Part shown: positions 1-11,797 of the stretch, one piece after another | How positions within the stretch are numbered: position 1 is the first letter of the stretch | Layout: each line of letters begins with the position of its first letter | Source of the DNA: Camillea tinctor | Taxonomy: Eukaryota > Ascomycota > Sordariomycetes > Xylariales > Xylariaceae | Assembly: GCA_022578605.1 (NCBI GenBank) | Contig: MU394144.1 | Coordinates: 62,001-126,000, forward strand | Direction of reading: 5' to 3' | Length of the DNA stretch: 64,000 nt | Made by a program: the position numbers and the translations under genes | Notes under the pieces: model-generated | What the model was told of the DNA's origin: nothing | Databases searched by the model: none | Seen by the model: only the letters and a program-made list of their open reading frames with translations

Positions 1-2477
1 AAATCTTTAACCACATCTATGCATATAACCTAAATGTTAATGTTGATATACTGACGTATACAAAAGGAGATCTTCATTGGTGGACAGCCCCTTGACTTGT
101 GCCCTATTTCGTAATTCTTACGATAGCTATGGGGGCTAGAGAAAATAGGGCGGTTCACATACGACAGAATGTCGCAGGTTAGAACGGCGATGGATGCAAT
201 GTACACTGCTACCTGCAGGACCTGTTGGTGGTACAAGATCCTGTCTATCTAAAGATTCTCCATTCACACCGCAGAGACATTCATCAGCCACATTAAGCCG
301 GTAGACGTTAGTCTCTGCAAGCTGGCATGATCCGAGCCGTCCGCTTTCTCGTGCTACAACGCTCCTTTCGGTCCCTCTCTATACAAGCACTATCCCTGCT
401 GCGGCCGTAGCTCCGTACATCGAATCACACCAAGGGGAGGGCAGCTGTTTTGACATGATTACCCAGTTGGGTAATTGCCTGAATATAAAGAGAGACATAC
501 ATAGTCCAATTTGTCTGTATATGACTGACATGTAAAAGGCTAGAGATGGATGGATGCCGGAATAAGAAATAAGTACGCACCAAATCGGAACAAAAAGAGG
601 GAAGAACAAGGTGCCAGGTTTGATGTATTGGTATGTATGTATGTATGTACATCAACCTTATAACAAGTCAATATGAAAAGAGAAGAGGGGAACTTAAGAA
701 CTTGCAGCATGCACTAAAACGGGGCAAAGTAAGCCTGCAGAAGACACGCTGCCGATGTAGGTATCTCCTCCACAGCGCGGATTGATACCGCCATGCCCTA
801 GATTTGCTCGCTAAGATCTTAGGGGGGTGGGGGTAATACGTAGGCCTCGGAGTAAAGCTTGACATCGCAAGTCAACTAAAAAAAAGATGCTTTCTTTTAG
901 ACTTTCTCTTTCATTTCCTCCCCTTTCCATTCGATGGAGATGGTACACATCTAGAGTGGCTTGCATTCAAGATGGATAGGACTCTGGGGGTTTTTTTTTT
1001 TCTGGTCTGGACTTCTAGAAGGCCAGGGGAAAAAGCAAATAGACGGGAAAAAAGAAAACGTGCCCTGGTACCTAGCTCCAGCCACGAAGATCATCCCACA
1101 AAATGTCCGTGTTGTTATTTCTCATCCTACGATAGTTCACCGTTTTGACCCGCTTCTCCATCGTAAACGAACCATTGAATCGTAGATAGAGGACGGGTGG
1201 ACGGACGGACGGGCGAAGATATCAAAAGGAAACAGCATGCGTAAGTATGTACATTTCCGAACATACCTAGGTTACGTACCCTGTACATAGGTAGAAGTTC
1301 AGTACAACACAACACGACATAACAGAAAAAAACGCATTCCTTCTACCCTCTACTTAGGTTCATATGATGCAATGATAGGGGAATAAAGGGGGGGATAGAA
1401 AGTGGGCGAAATTTATAGAGGTACCTATCTATTTCTGTTTACAATATTGGTATACTATTTTTGAGTATTGAACGGTGTTTTCTCTCTCTCTCTCTCTCTT
1501 CATCTTATCAAGGTCTTGGTATATTAAATATATGTATGTATATATATACATATACAAAGGAAAGGAGAGAATATAACATGATAGCATCAGAATACGTACC
1601 TACATCTACATACCTATTATTTACTTATTTAGGTACCTAGTAGGGTAGTGTGAGGTAGACCTAGGAAGGTTTATGTACTAAAATAGATGAGTAGCCAGAA
1701 TTGATTAGTTGCCGATCAAACGTCAAAACGAACAGCGGCAGGCGGGTGGCACTAAAGAACAAGGAACATCCCTGACCTTCAATAAGACTAGCATTAGCAG
1801 AAGCAGGAGCACACTCACGCACAACGAAATCCCACTTTCTTTTCCTCATCACTCAATCGGCCCCCCAAAGAAGGTCCAATCTCAAATCTCACCTTGTCGC
1901 AGCTCTTCCTCTTTTTGTATAATTTTTATTTTTATTTTTATTTTTTCCCTTTTCTTTTTTTTTCCTTTCTCTCCACCACCCTCACGACTTTGCTCAATAC
2001 TATACATCTGCACTTTGCTGCTACCGCCTTCTTCCCCCCCCTTCTCAAACTTTTACTACATGGATCATTGAGACATGCGTCTCGTTGAGCTGGACGCCAT
2101 TTTTTTATAACAAAAACTATTTTTTTCTCTTTTGGTTGTTTTGGTTTAATTCAATTATCAATTTCTTACTCCGTCTTTTATTCCGACCTTCTTACTCCAT
2201 ACTACTACATACTACTTACTACTACTACTACTAATAATATACACATAACACCGAATCCTCTCCAAGGATCGCTGTCGGTTGCCCAATTCGGCCCAGCTCC
2301 AATGCCGACCGTTGTTTGACTTCCGCATTCATCCTTTCTACTTCCCATTACTCCTCACCGATACAATTGCGCTAGCACGCCCTCAAATGTCGAGGTAGAG
2401 CCTAGTCTGGCTTATTATTCTGCATCCCTTTTCATCTTAATCATTTGCACAACCAACAGAGAGATTCCCGGTCTACA
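1..2477. other. Gene-free stretch upstream of the first gene
   Basis: No open reading frame here has coding character. The stretch holds a CT microsatellite near 1485-1500, TATG/TA-rich short repeats near 1525-1555, GGTACCTA-type words near 1430 and 1632, and from about 1860 a long C/T-rich strand with TTTTTA repeats (about 1920-1946). That last part is what a fungal leader and core promoter of the gene starting at 2478 would look like. Open frames such as 1709-2071 only translate this pyrimidine tract. Confidence 0.6.
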
Positions 2478-3671
2478 ATGGCCAACGATTCGTTGAAGAG
2501 TCTGGTTGCCAACGTGCCAGACTGGCTAAAGCGCCTGACCGAGCTCGATGGCCAGATCGAGCAACGCCAGCTGGATCTGGCTAACCTCCCAGAGAACCAG
2601 CAACGCTCGTCAGCGAGATCCATCCGAAATCGCGGTTCAACCGAATCCTTGAAGCCTAAAGACGACGGCGCCGCTCATCCAGATGCTGGCCCAGCCCGCG
2701 ACGTGACGCCTCCTCCCGCTACGCGAAATGGGCCCCAACCCCCTTCGACTCCCGGCAGCGAGCCCAAATCGGGTTCCTCACTCCTGAGACAGACCAATGA
2801 AGTCGTCGCCACCGCCCAGAGGCGCGCCCGGGCTACCGTGCGCAAGCGTCAGAAGACGGATTCCATGCTGAGCGGCGAGATAGGCGCGACTCCTAAGTAT
2901 CGGACACGGAGAATGATCATTGTTTATTACGATAGTTACGTGCAATCCTTCTTTGAGGAGTTGGTCAAATTTGTCTCGGCCCAACGGAACCTGATGCGCA
3001 AGGCCAAGATGGCCGCCAAGGTCGCCGAGATCAAGCGGTTAGCTGAGCTCGAGATGCCTGACGAAGACGACGATGACGACAACGGTGAACTCAAGCCGGG
3101 AAATAGCTTAATTGCAGCAGACCCTAAGCATTCAGATATAACGCCTAAGCAAGATAGTACGGAGGACCTCAAGCTGCGCGCTCTCCATTCACGGCCTAGC
3201 ATGCGAAATCCAGCTATCGGTATGAGGGTTTTCCGAGGAACAAGGTCTGGTGCCTTTGGCAGTGGGCTGGGCATTTTTAAGGAGAAGGGTGATATATGGG
3301 ATGAGTTGGATAGGGGCCTAGAGTTTGTACAGGGCATGTGTGAGCATGCCGCACATCAGTTCCTCAGGGACGGTGACTGTAATGCCGAGATTGAGAAGAT
3401 CAAGGTTCGCCTAGCGGAGACCAAGGAAGCTGCTGCGAAGGAGATGGAACGCCAGGCGACTGAAAATCCCAATGGTACAGAAGAGCCAGAGCCCATCCGG
3501 GCCCGAAGCTATCGTCCGCTGACAATGCGACGAGAAGCCGGTGCGTCACCTCCTACCAAACCTCCAGTCCTGCAGCCCGACATGGAAGCCGAGGACGAGG
3601 GTGTGCAGGATATGGACGACTTCAAGCCTGTTTACAAGTCGACAAGGCTGATGAACGCACCTCTCCACTAG
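2478..3671 (+). CDS. Conserved filamentous-fungal protein of unknown function (397 aa)
   Basis: Intronless frame of 397 codons. I choose the ATG at 2478 (MANDSLKSLVANVPDWLKRL) because the open frame upstream reaches only a TTG. The N-terminal ~50 residues are predicted helical, followed by a long Ser/Pro/Thr-rich disordered linker. A conserved-looking block at about residues 140-195 contains RTRRMIIVYYDSYVQSFFEE followed by a Lys/Ala-rich helix. Next come an acidic DEDDDDD patch, and a second helical block at about 280-330 with the GIFKEKGDIWDELDRGLEF region. The C-terminus is charged and disordered. I see no signal peptide, membrane segment or catalytic motif. The layout resembles a widespread Pezizomycotina hypothetical family, but I cannot name a function. 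Good codon usage and full length argue that it is a real gene. Confidence 0.85.
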   Translation: MANDSLKSLVANVPDWLKRLTELDGQIEQRQLDLANLPENQQRSSARSIRNRGSTESLKPKDDGAAHPDAGPARDVTPPPATRNGPQPPSTPGSEPKSGSSLLRQTNEVVATAQRRARATVRKRQKTDSMLSGEIGATPKYRTRRMIIVYYDSYVQSFFEELVKFVSAQRNLMRKAKMAAKVAEIKRLAELEMPDEDDDDDNGELKPGNSLIAADPKHSDITPKQDSTEDLKLRALHSRPSMRNPAIGMRVFRGTRSGAFGSGLGIFKEKGDIWDELDRGLEFVQGMCEHAAHQFLRDGDCNAEIEKIKVRLAETKEAAAKEMERQATENPNGTEEPEPIRARSYRPLTMRREAGASPPTKPPVLQPDMEAEDEGVQDMDDFKPVYKSTRLMNAPLH

Positions 3672-6241
3672 AAACGGAACAAGAAACGAAAGAAGTATCG
3701 TGACAAAATTGATGTTCCGAACCCCGTGCCAACACATATACTATACATATCACATCCATACACCCTCGAAGGATCGCCATATCACCGCCACCCGCGGACG
3801 CATATAATTGCACACAGGAAAACACGCGTCTTGCTGTTCTTGAAAAGGGAAAATAAAAAACAATTATGGGTTACAAATAAGCAGCATCGCGATTGGAGTT
3901 ATTTGAGCATTGCCGAAACTTTTTTCTCCACTATTGTCTATCCACTGGCACTATCAAGTCTTTTTCTCTCTATCTTTTACAAAATATTGGCATAAAATGG
4001 ACATGAAATACCCGTCGATCGTTGGCACACATGGCAGGGAAGAAAACAAAATACGGGGTTTTGCCCCTGTTATTATTATTTTTTGATTACTTACAACGCG
4101 TCAAAGGCATAGATGTGTTATTATTACGAAGCGTTTGGGACAGGAATATCATGTAGGAAGGAGTCCCCGGAAGCAAGGTGGCATCAAAGGGGTGGAGAAG
4201 TCGGGAGCATATATCACATTTAGCTCATGCCTATTCTGTTGTACACATTACATGTTGAGCTGTTGTCTATGCTGGACTGGATGTAGTAGGTAGTGGAGCC
4301 GTGGAGGGGGGATTAGGAACAAATCATATTTCTTCCTTTTTAGGGCCTCCGCCGCTCTTTAATATTGAGACCAAGTCTATAGCCACTGACCTATAGTTAA
4401 GAAGAAATAAATGAATCCAGCAAGATAGAGGTGAAGTCATACAAAGTATCAGATCGTAACAAGAAAAGCGCCGCATAAGGACTTTATAGAATTGAGCCTG
4501 GACATAACAAACCTTTAGCTCCTTGCTAATGAAGGGGGGCGGCATAGATTATTATGAGAATGAATGAGCATAACAAAATTTATCTCTATCTGTTATAAGA
4601 ATCTCTGTTCATACAGAACCCAGTCAGGGAAAGGCGAATAGGGGTAAGAGAAGGTTGTCAATTTAAGGAGAGGGGCTAAATAACGTCGCAGCACTCAGTA
4701 AAGGTTAGAAAATAACGTGGTTGTTCCCCCCAGAGCTAGAAATATCAGGTGACTATTCAAGATTTTACCTTCTACTAGCATAGAAGTATTACTTTTATCT
4801 TTGAAACTTTATCATCTTGTAAACCGATTGGTTTCCCATCCTGATTGCTCAGATAGACTTACCTCCCCCGGTCTTTATTAAGATTATAGAATAATATCAA
4901 CTATGCATGGCAATGGTATAAAAGGGCTATTGTTTTCATAATAAAGAGGTAATGGGCGAGGAAGAAATGGACGAGGTTAGTGTTTCACGCAATAGACGAC
5001 AAATAGGGGTAAGGGGTATAAAGACATAAGGGTGAGAGCTATAGATATGAATTGATGGGAAAGAAGATACAAACGTGAAACCTAAAGGTCAATCAATATA
5101 GTAACTTTGAATACTATTGTCTCTTAATCAACAAGAGCTTGATTATGTCTTAAATAAATGAAGTCAAACGATCTATATATAGCTAGATAATCTATTAGAG
5201 AATTTGTATAGGTTGTATAAAATGTCCATTGCCATAAGGGTCGCTGTACTAACAAGAAATTGGAACATTACAACGCAAACAATGTTATTATGAACGCATA
5301 TATCTATTCAAATGTTAAAGGAAGTGAACATAAAAGCTACTTGCTTATCATAAGTAGGTTTAAACTAAGTGTATCCGAGCTTATACTGCTCTGGGGATGT
5401 AAGAGACCCTCTACCTTCGGGTGTATGAGGTTGTGAGGGGCTGAAGTTAAACCTCAGTCTACCGCACCCAATCTTCATGCTATTTACTTATGAAGAAAGC
5501 ACATAGATAAAAACAAAGCAAAGGAATGAATTAATCTTCATGTTTCTCGTTGACTGGATAGCTAAGTAGTAAAACCCGGTGCCAACCTGTAAAGCAATGC
5601 CATGTATATCTGTACACTGACTTGCGGTTCAAGGTTCTTCTAGTCCCTACAACAATATATGATAAAATATATTGTTTTGGTAGTTCTGCAAATTCTTCTG
5701 GTAGGTCTAGAGACTAGGTTTCTGCAAGATGCCATGCATAAAAACATTGGCTGCTTCGTGGGGGACGTTAACAGGTTCCCATCTTGACAGATGACAAATG
5801 AAACCCTCTAGACAAGAGCTTCAAGGACTACTTCAAAGTCCGAGCTACTTCCTCACGACGGAGGCTCGGGTTAAAAATATACTAAACTGAAGGGGGTATC
5901 TTATAGAGACGCGGAGACTATCCCGGGGGGCCGCCACAGGGGCCAGGAATCTCCCTCTGCCGTACTGGTGATATTCACGTAATAATATCTTTGTCATACC
6001 TCTACCCTCTACACAAGTGACGGAATTAAACAATCCCGGCCATGTCTCGCCCGATCCCAGCATTGAGGTGACTTCCGAATCGCGATTATCCCCGTCCGGG
6101 ATAATCATTTTAGCTAACACACCTGTCTGGCGCTACTACGTCCTCTTTAGAAAAAGAGTAGCCGTTTCTATCACTATAGAGAGCCCTTGAAGTATCGCTC
6201 TACTCATAACCGGTCTATTAACAAGCCACGGATTCAAGCCT
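3672..6241. other. AT-rich gene-free stretch
   Basis: The 3' flank of the first gene leads into about 2.5 kb of AT-leaning sequence with scattered stops in all frames. The only open frame above 80 codons, 5845-6120 on the minus strand (91 aa), has no recognisable motif and sits directly beside the broken aldo-keto reductase. I see no terminal repeats or transposase remains. Confidence 0.5.
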
Positions 6242-7295
6242 TGCTGCCTCGACATCTTCCAGGAACGGGGCTATAGCGGGCTCGACACAGCGCGCGTGTA
6301 CATAGCCGGGAAACAGGAGACCTTTACCGCGGCGGCGAAGTGGAAAGAGCGCGGCCTGAGCATCGCTACCAAGTGCTACCCCATGCCGCCGGTGACGCAT
6401 AGCGAGAAGTCTCTCCGCGCCGGGCTCGACAAGTCCCTGGCCGAGCTGCAGACCGACTGCGTCGACATCTAGTTGTACTACCTCCACGGCCCGGACCGCA
6501 AGACCCCTTGGACGGAGACCCTGCGCGCCATCGACGCGATGTACAAGGAGGGCAAGTTCAAGCGCTTCGGCCTGAGCAACTACGCGCCCTTTGAGGTCTC
6601 CGAGATCGTGATGACGTGCGAGGCGAACGGTTGGGTAAGGCCTACTATCTACCAAGCTATCTACAGCGCAATCCGTACGTCTCCCCTTCCCCCCCTTTCC
6701 TCTTCCTTCCACTCTTTTCCTATCACCCACTCCATACATGACGCAGTCAACATTCTAACCCCCCTGCGCAGACCGGGGCATCGAAGCCGAGCTGATCCCG
6801 TGCTGTCGGCGGTACGGCCTCGACGTGGTCATCTTCAACCCCCTGGCCGCGGGCTTCCTCTCGGGGAAGCACAAGACGGCCGACGTGCCGGCGACGGGGC
6901 GCTTCGCCAGCCAGGCCGGCGTGCAGGGCAGGATGCACCGGGACCGCTACTTCAGCGCGCAGATCTTCGCCGCGCTGCGCGCGATCGAGCCCGCGACCGA
7001 GAAGCACGGCCTCGCCATGGTGGAGATCGCTCTGCGCTGGTGCGTGGACCACTCCGCGCTGCGGATCAGGGGCGGCGGGCGCGATGGTGTTATTATTGGG
7101 TTTAGTGGCAGTGACCAGCTGGAGAGGAACCCTGCGGATCTGGAGAAGGGCCCGCTGCCGCAGGATGTTGTTGATGCGCTGTATGAGGCATGGCGCCTGG
7201 CGAAGGGGGCGACGGGGAATTTCTGGCATGGGGAGCTGGTTTATGGTTACGAATTTAAGGGGCTAGCTTGGGATGGTATGTATGTAGGCCTATAA
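6242..7295 (+). pseudogene. Aldo-keto reductase (aflatoxin-aldehyde-reductase/AKR7-like), broken
   Basis: The recognisable reading begins at 6242 with CLDIFQERGYSGLDTARVY, which matches the start of the AKR barrel (catalytic Asp and Tyr region). It continues through KWKERGLSIATKCYP, YYLHGPDR, FKRFGLSNYAPFEV and, after a 97-bp intron (6675-6771, GTACGT...GCGCAG), GIEAELIPCCRRYGLDVV and NPLAAGFLSGK, to a stop at 7295. The intron joins cleanly to give AIHRGIEAEL. Two defects are visible. An in-frame TAG at 6470-6472 follows CVDI, where the family reads straight on into YLHGPD. The first ~40 residues of the family, including the start codon and first beta strand, are absent upstream. Intact members reduce dialdehydes and ketones with NADPH in the cytosol. 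GC content is clearly higher than in the flanks, consistent with a once-active gene. Family call is firm; loss of function is very likely. Confidence 0.82.
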
Positions 7296-8222
7296 ACATG
7301 TATAGATTGATAATATGACCAGGCTGCAGTTCTATTGCTGGAATATAGAGCTGGACTGTAGGGTACATATTTTAACCTTATGGGGGGTGAATGGATACGA
7401 AAACGGGAATCTAATGAATAAGATCGGTACGAAGGGTTGGATCTAGAAGTTAAACGCTTTTACTAGTATAAAAAGAATTAGTTTATATAAATGTTTCTCG
7501 CCAGCCTATAACTTGAATTCTATCCCTCTCGTATGCGGTGTACGTTGGAGCAATTTGTACGCTCGAACCAATCGGTAAATATTTGATTCGTAGTTGAATC
7601 AAACTTGTATTTGTACCCTTGGATGACTGTCTGTGTTATGATGGCTCGTAATCTCTGTATTTTCTGTGGGGTTATATTCAACAGCTATAAATACAATTTT
7701 TTTTTTTTGAAGTATTGTCAACACCATCTTGGAAATTTCAAGTGAAGAGAAGTTAAAATGGAGAAAACCAATATAACAAAGGAAAAAGGTCTGTTAACCT
7801 GCTGCTTCATGAAAATCCCTCCATAAAGCGAGGTCGAGATAACTATTAGGTGATCCAGGTTAAAAATCTTGGACAACTCTGAACCCAAAATGCGAAGATA
7901 AACTTTCCTCACATGCTTCCCACTAAGTGATCTCTAGACCAAGAGTTCCAGATTATAAAAATAGAAATTGCATAGCTTGACAGCACATAGAGTATTTTGT
8001 TTGTTTGTACCAATACAGCCAGTCACTACCCCTATCTACCTCTTTTACTCCTATTGTAAATTTGACCTATAATTATCACACCAAGGTATCTTAATATAAG
8101 GTGTTTTAACTTATAGTGATGAATCACAAATCAATGATGATCTTGGTTCGTTTAGTATTATGTTTAGAGCCCAAAAGTGTTTATTCTTTGCGTAGGTAGC
8201 TTCCCTATATTGTCAGTTCTAA
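7296..8222. other. AT-rich spacer between two broken genes
   Basis: No coding sequence is recognised. The minus-strand frame 7718-7912 (64 aa) has no motif. The stretch separates the convergent 3' ends of the aldo-keto reductase and alcohol dehydrogenase relics. Confidence 0.5.
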
Positions 8223-9435
8223 TTACCATTGTTGAGGGTCAATGATCACAATCCCCTTTCCCCTGACCTTGCCAGAATAAGCAATTTCAAAAAGCTTTAG
8301 CACATTCTCAAGGCTATTCACTTTAGTTGTCTCTACTGTGAGTTCTTTCTCTGCAACAAAATCGAGCATATCCCTAAGTTCTGGTGGCGAACAGACCAAG
8401 GACCCTTTCATCCTTACATCTCGGAATACTATTTGTTGGAACGGAATGCATATTTTCTCGGGCTATATTGGAGGGTTAGTTTATGAAGTTAGTTCAGAGT
8501 CTTACTAAATATTCTATATACCTGAGCGATTTGTATCATGCATCCGTGTTTTCTAGTTATAGCACAAGCCATCTCTGCTGCGTTTAGGGCCTCGGCAACA
8601 TTAATCGTTGCGTCTACTCCGTCTGCGTACCTAGCGGTGGCCTTGAGTACCGCTTCTAGAACGGCCTGTTGACCCTTCCTAGCGTCTATTACCACATCGG
8701 CACCAGCCTCTTTGCTGAGAGAGATACCTTCGTCTCGAGCATCAATTCCAATAACTCAGATATCTTTGGCCTTTGCAAATCGTATTCCTATATGACCCAA
8801 TCCACCCCCAGGTCCAACGATGGCCAGCCACTGGCCTGCCTTGAGCTCGCTCTGCAGAAGACCTCTCCACATCGCGCCCCCAGCGCATGATAGAGGAGCT
8901 CCCGTCTGGGAACTTACTGTTCGTGGAATTTTCGCTGCTGTGCGACTATCAATTACTGCGTACTCTGCGAATGCTCCATTCCGAGTTATGCCCAGAGCAT
9001 CACTTGGACTGTTACAGCATTGCCTCCAATTCTCTCCCCTGGTGCAGTCACTGCATTTGCCACAAGAATTAGATAGTACAGTGCAGAGAATCCTATCGCC
9101 ACACTCCAGGCTGTCTACTTCCGAGCCAACTGCAACTATTATACCTACACCTTCATGGGAACCGATGCAGGGCAATTTTGTACCAAACACTCCAGCTTGT
9201 ACCATGGCATATGTATGGTAATAAGATGCAACGGCTATCTTGACCAGAACATCGCGAGGCCCCAAACTTCTTGGTTAGTACTTGAGTCACTTTGTAAGGC
9301 TTGTAATACCAATAAACATGTTTTCATTAGCACAATATGTAATTTTCCCTTACAATCTATACATAAGCCAAAACTAATCATGCATACCTCGACGAGTTGA
9401 CACGAAAGCATCTGGTCTGGAATACTCGACTCCAT
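8223..9435 (-). pseudogene. Zinc-dependent alcohol dehydrogenase (MDR family), inactivated
   Basis: Reading the minus strand, exon 1 begins at ATG 9435 (MESSIPDQMLSCQLVE), followed by a probable intron 9300-9387. The body has IGSHEGVG, the structural-zinc cluster SCGKCSDC..CC, NGAFAEYAV, GAPLSCAGGAMWRGLL and the cofactor loop VGPGGGLGHIG. A second intron lies at 8463-8521, and the C-terminus (MKGSLVCSPPELRDMLDFVA, GKGIVIID) is typical of fungal ADHs. Three lesions are visible. A one-base excess around the C run at 9260-9263 shifts the frame before GPRDVLVK. The catalytic-zinc Cys of the family SLCHTD motif is Tyr (SYYHTY, codon 9218-9220). An in-frame TGA at 8756-8758 falls where an Arg CGA codon is plausible. 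Intact homologues oxidise alcohols with NAD in the cytosol. Length and domain order are otherwise complete, so the gene died recently or is under weak decay. Confidence 0.85.
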
Positions 9436-10684
9436 TTTCGTTCTTTGTCAATGCTCTTTACCACAGGTTCTTAGACTAAACTAAAGAAGAGACAAAGTCT
9501 AGCCAAATATCTATTGATAAATCGCCGCCCATCCTATATGTCGTTGTAATTGATACGGACATAGCCAAAGTATTCGACAGGTATTCCGGTATCCCGATAT
9601 CTAGTTCTTGACAGCATGCGTCAAGTAATATGCCGTGATGTATACGACTTACACGATAGTTGACTAACAAAATTACCGGCATTAAGGGAAGTTGTTTGAT
9701 AGATGAACTAACTCGCGGCTCTCCTCCTAGGAATTCACTTTTCGCTCGACGTGCGCTTGATGGCCACGACCCTTTTTCTACGGCTTCTTCTCCAATTCTC
9801 TAGAATTAAATCAAGGACTCGAAGAATATTCCGAGGAGATTCAGGGTGGGTAAAACAATAAAAATTGTGATCGAACCACCTAAGAGGACTAAGTCCCAAG
9901 CTCCAAGAGACAGCTACGAACCAAGAGAACACATTGGCATTTCGGTGCCCGGAGGGAGGATGACTCCTCTCGAGAAGTCATTTTAGGATATGTCCTTCCT
10001 AGAGCAAGTTGGTATTCCTCATTTCAAAGCTGTCATCTTCGTTATCTATGGTTCACTAGACTACGACACAGGCGACTCTGCGAAGTTGGACAACCGCAGC
10101 AATGGAACTTGAGAGTTTATACGCATGCCCATCCCAGAGAAATTTCTAAGGGCCTAGATAGTTGTCTGTGTCAGTCACCCTTCGAGAAGGGATATTCCCT
10201 CCATCGTTGATCCCAAGGATAAAGAAAACATGTTACCAATCAGAAATTGTGGTAATGTTTACTAAGTTGTAAGTGCCTATCTATACCACTTTAAGTGTAC
10301 TATGTTAAACCAAGATTAAAGATACTTAGAAAGGGTATAGAGCTGGGTCCTCTAGATATCTCGCTATATTACAGATTGAAGAGGACAGAACACTCGGGGT
10401 TAAGGAATTTTCAACATATTCCCGCAGCGGGATCTCCGGTATTTGCGCATAAGTCGGATCCATAGCCAAGCTTGCATTACTCTCCGCGTACATACACTCA
10501 CCAAGCTTCAAACGGAGCCCGGGGACTTCAACAGACCGGCTCCATGAATGTCCTTAATGTCGTGTTATAATTGCCCCCCTTCTCACATACACATACCGTA
10601 ATGACAAGGACCTCGAAGTTCTAGCCCAAAGTTTACGTGTTTCAATACGGTGATTTGACTCTGCTTATCACGACAGCGTTCGTT
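9436..10684. other. Spacer between ADH and bZIP relics
   Basis: This is the shared upstream region of two divergently oriented broken genes. It contains only short minus-strand open frames (9476-9682, 9735-9932, 10326-10511), none with a recognised motif. The last, 61 codons ending in ICNIARYLEDPALYPF, has protein-like composition and could be an exon of another decayed gene, but I cannot assign it. Confidence 0.45.
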
Positions 10685-11797
10685 ATGCCTGCTAAAAATT
10701 CATCACAACCCCGCGATGGCCGGGATAAGGGGGACAAGCGTATAGCAAATCGCATAGCGCAGCGTAAATTTCGATGACAACGAAAGGATTATATCGCCAA
10801 CCTTGAACGGGAGCTTGAGTTATGCCGGGCGGGGACTAGTCAGGAACTTCTCCAGCGGAGAAAGGAAGTCGAAAGGTTGAGAGCTCAACGCGGCGAACTC
10901 ATCGATTTGCTACAGAAGATTTCTACTACCCTCACGCGTATTGTGGATTCAGACAACCAAACAGACAACCATAGGGAAGTTGGCAGTGACGGTGGTGGTG
11001 ATTATACTAGTCAGGATCACCACACGATAGAACCGGAATCTAGCTCAGCCAGCAACGATGCTTTTAATCAATTTAATATCGAAGACTCCTTCCTAGCCAC
11101 ATGCAATACTTCTATGGAGCATATAGGTAGCTACTTCGATACATCTGATACCTCCCATTGCTTACCTCATATCCCTAGTGAGCCTACCCTAACAAACCAA
11201 CTATCTCTCGATGCTGGTGACATATCCCACTCTCAGAAGAGGAGGGAGAACCCAGTCTCGCTCTGAATCCAAACTCTCGAATGAGTTCGTCTTCCACGTC
11301 CATGTTACTCCCAGAAGCCACCTCCGCTTGCTCGCTCGCCGACCATGGACCAAACAGCCATTGCTATTCCATCGATTTTATACCCTGGCCCAACGTTCGG
11401 AACAAGATCATTTTGCACCAGGATACCGTACCGCTGGACGAATTTTTCTGCGACGTCATGCAAAGAGTAAGTTACCGGCTTCGAATGCAATCCCGAAACC
11501 CTTTTCTTATTCCTTTTTTTCTTTACCTACCATGACATCACCTCGTGTTCTCTCTAACACCCCGTTCCGCGACAGTGGATCCCCACGACCCTACACGAGG
11601 ACAAGTTCTACGTGCCCAGCGAAGTCATACCCATTCTGCAGGGGAACTTCGTCTCTCAACCGTGGCGCGAGTACCGAGACGCATTCTACTCGTGCCTCAC
11701 CAAGTGGCACGTGAGAAGCTCGACGCACTGTTCCGGCGGCGGATATATCCCTCCCTAGATAGACGACCTGCTGGAGAACGCTGTTTTAGTTGAATAG
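10685..11797 (+). pseudogene. bZIP transcription factor with DUF3425-type C-terminus, inactivated
   Basis: ATG at 10685 opens MPAKNSSQPRDGRDKGDKR, followed directly by a fungal bZIP basic region (RIANRIAQRKFR) and, downstream, a leucine-zipper-like helix (LERELELC..LLQRRKEVERLR). A TGA at 10775-10777 interrupts the basic region between KFR and QRKDY. Further on, the frame carrying the C-terminal domain (IDFIPWPNVRNKIILHQD) is offset relative to the bZIP frame, so an indel lies near 11230-11245. A normal intron, 11467-11575 (GTAAGT...GACAG), joins to WIPTTLHEDKFYVPSEVIP, typical of DUF3425 proteins. A TAG at 11756-11758 then precedes an open stretch ending at 11797. Intact relatives are nuclear regulators often found beside stress or secondary-metabolite genes. 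That fits the two adjacent reductase relics, but any pathway is inference. Confidence 0.78.

Noticed and set aside
1709..2071. 120-codon plus-strand open frame
   Set aside because: The second half is pure pyrimidine tract (Phe/Ser/Pro/Ile), as expected for a leader or promoter.
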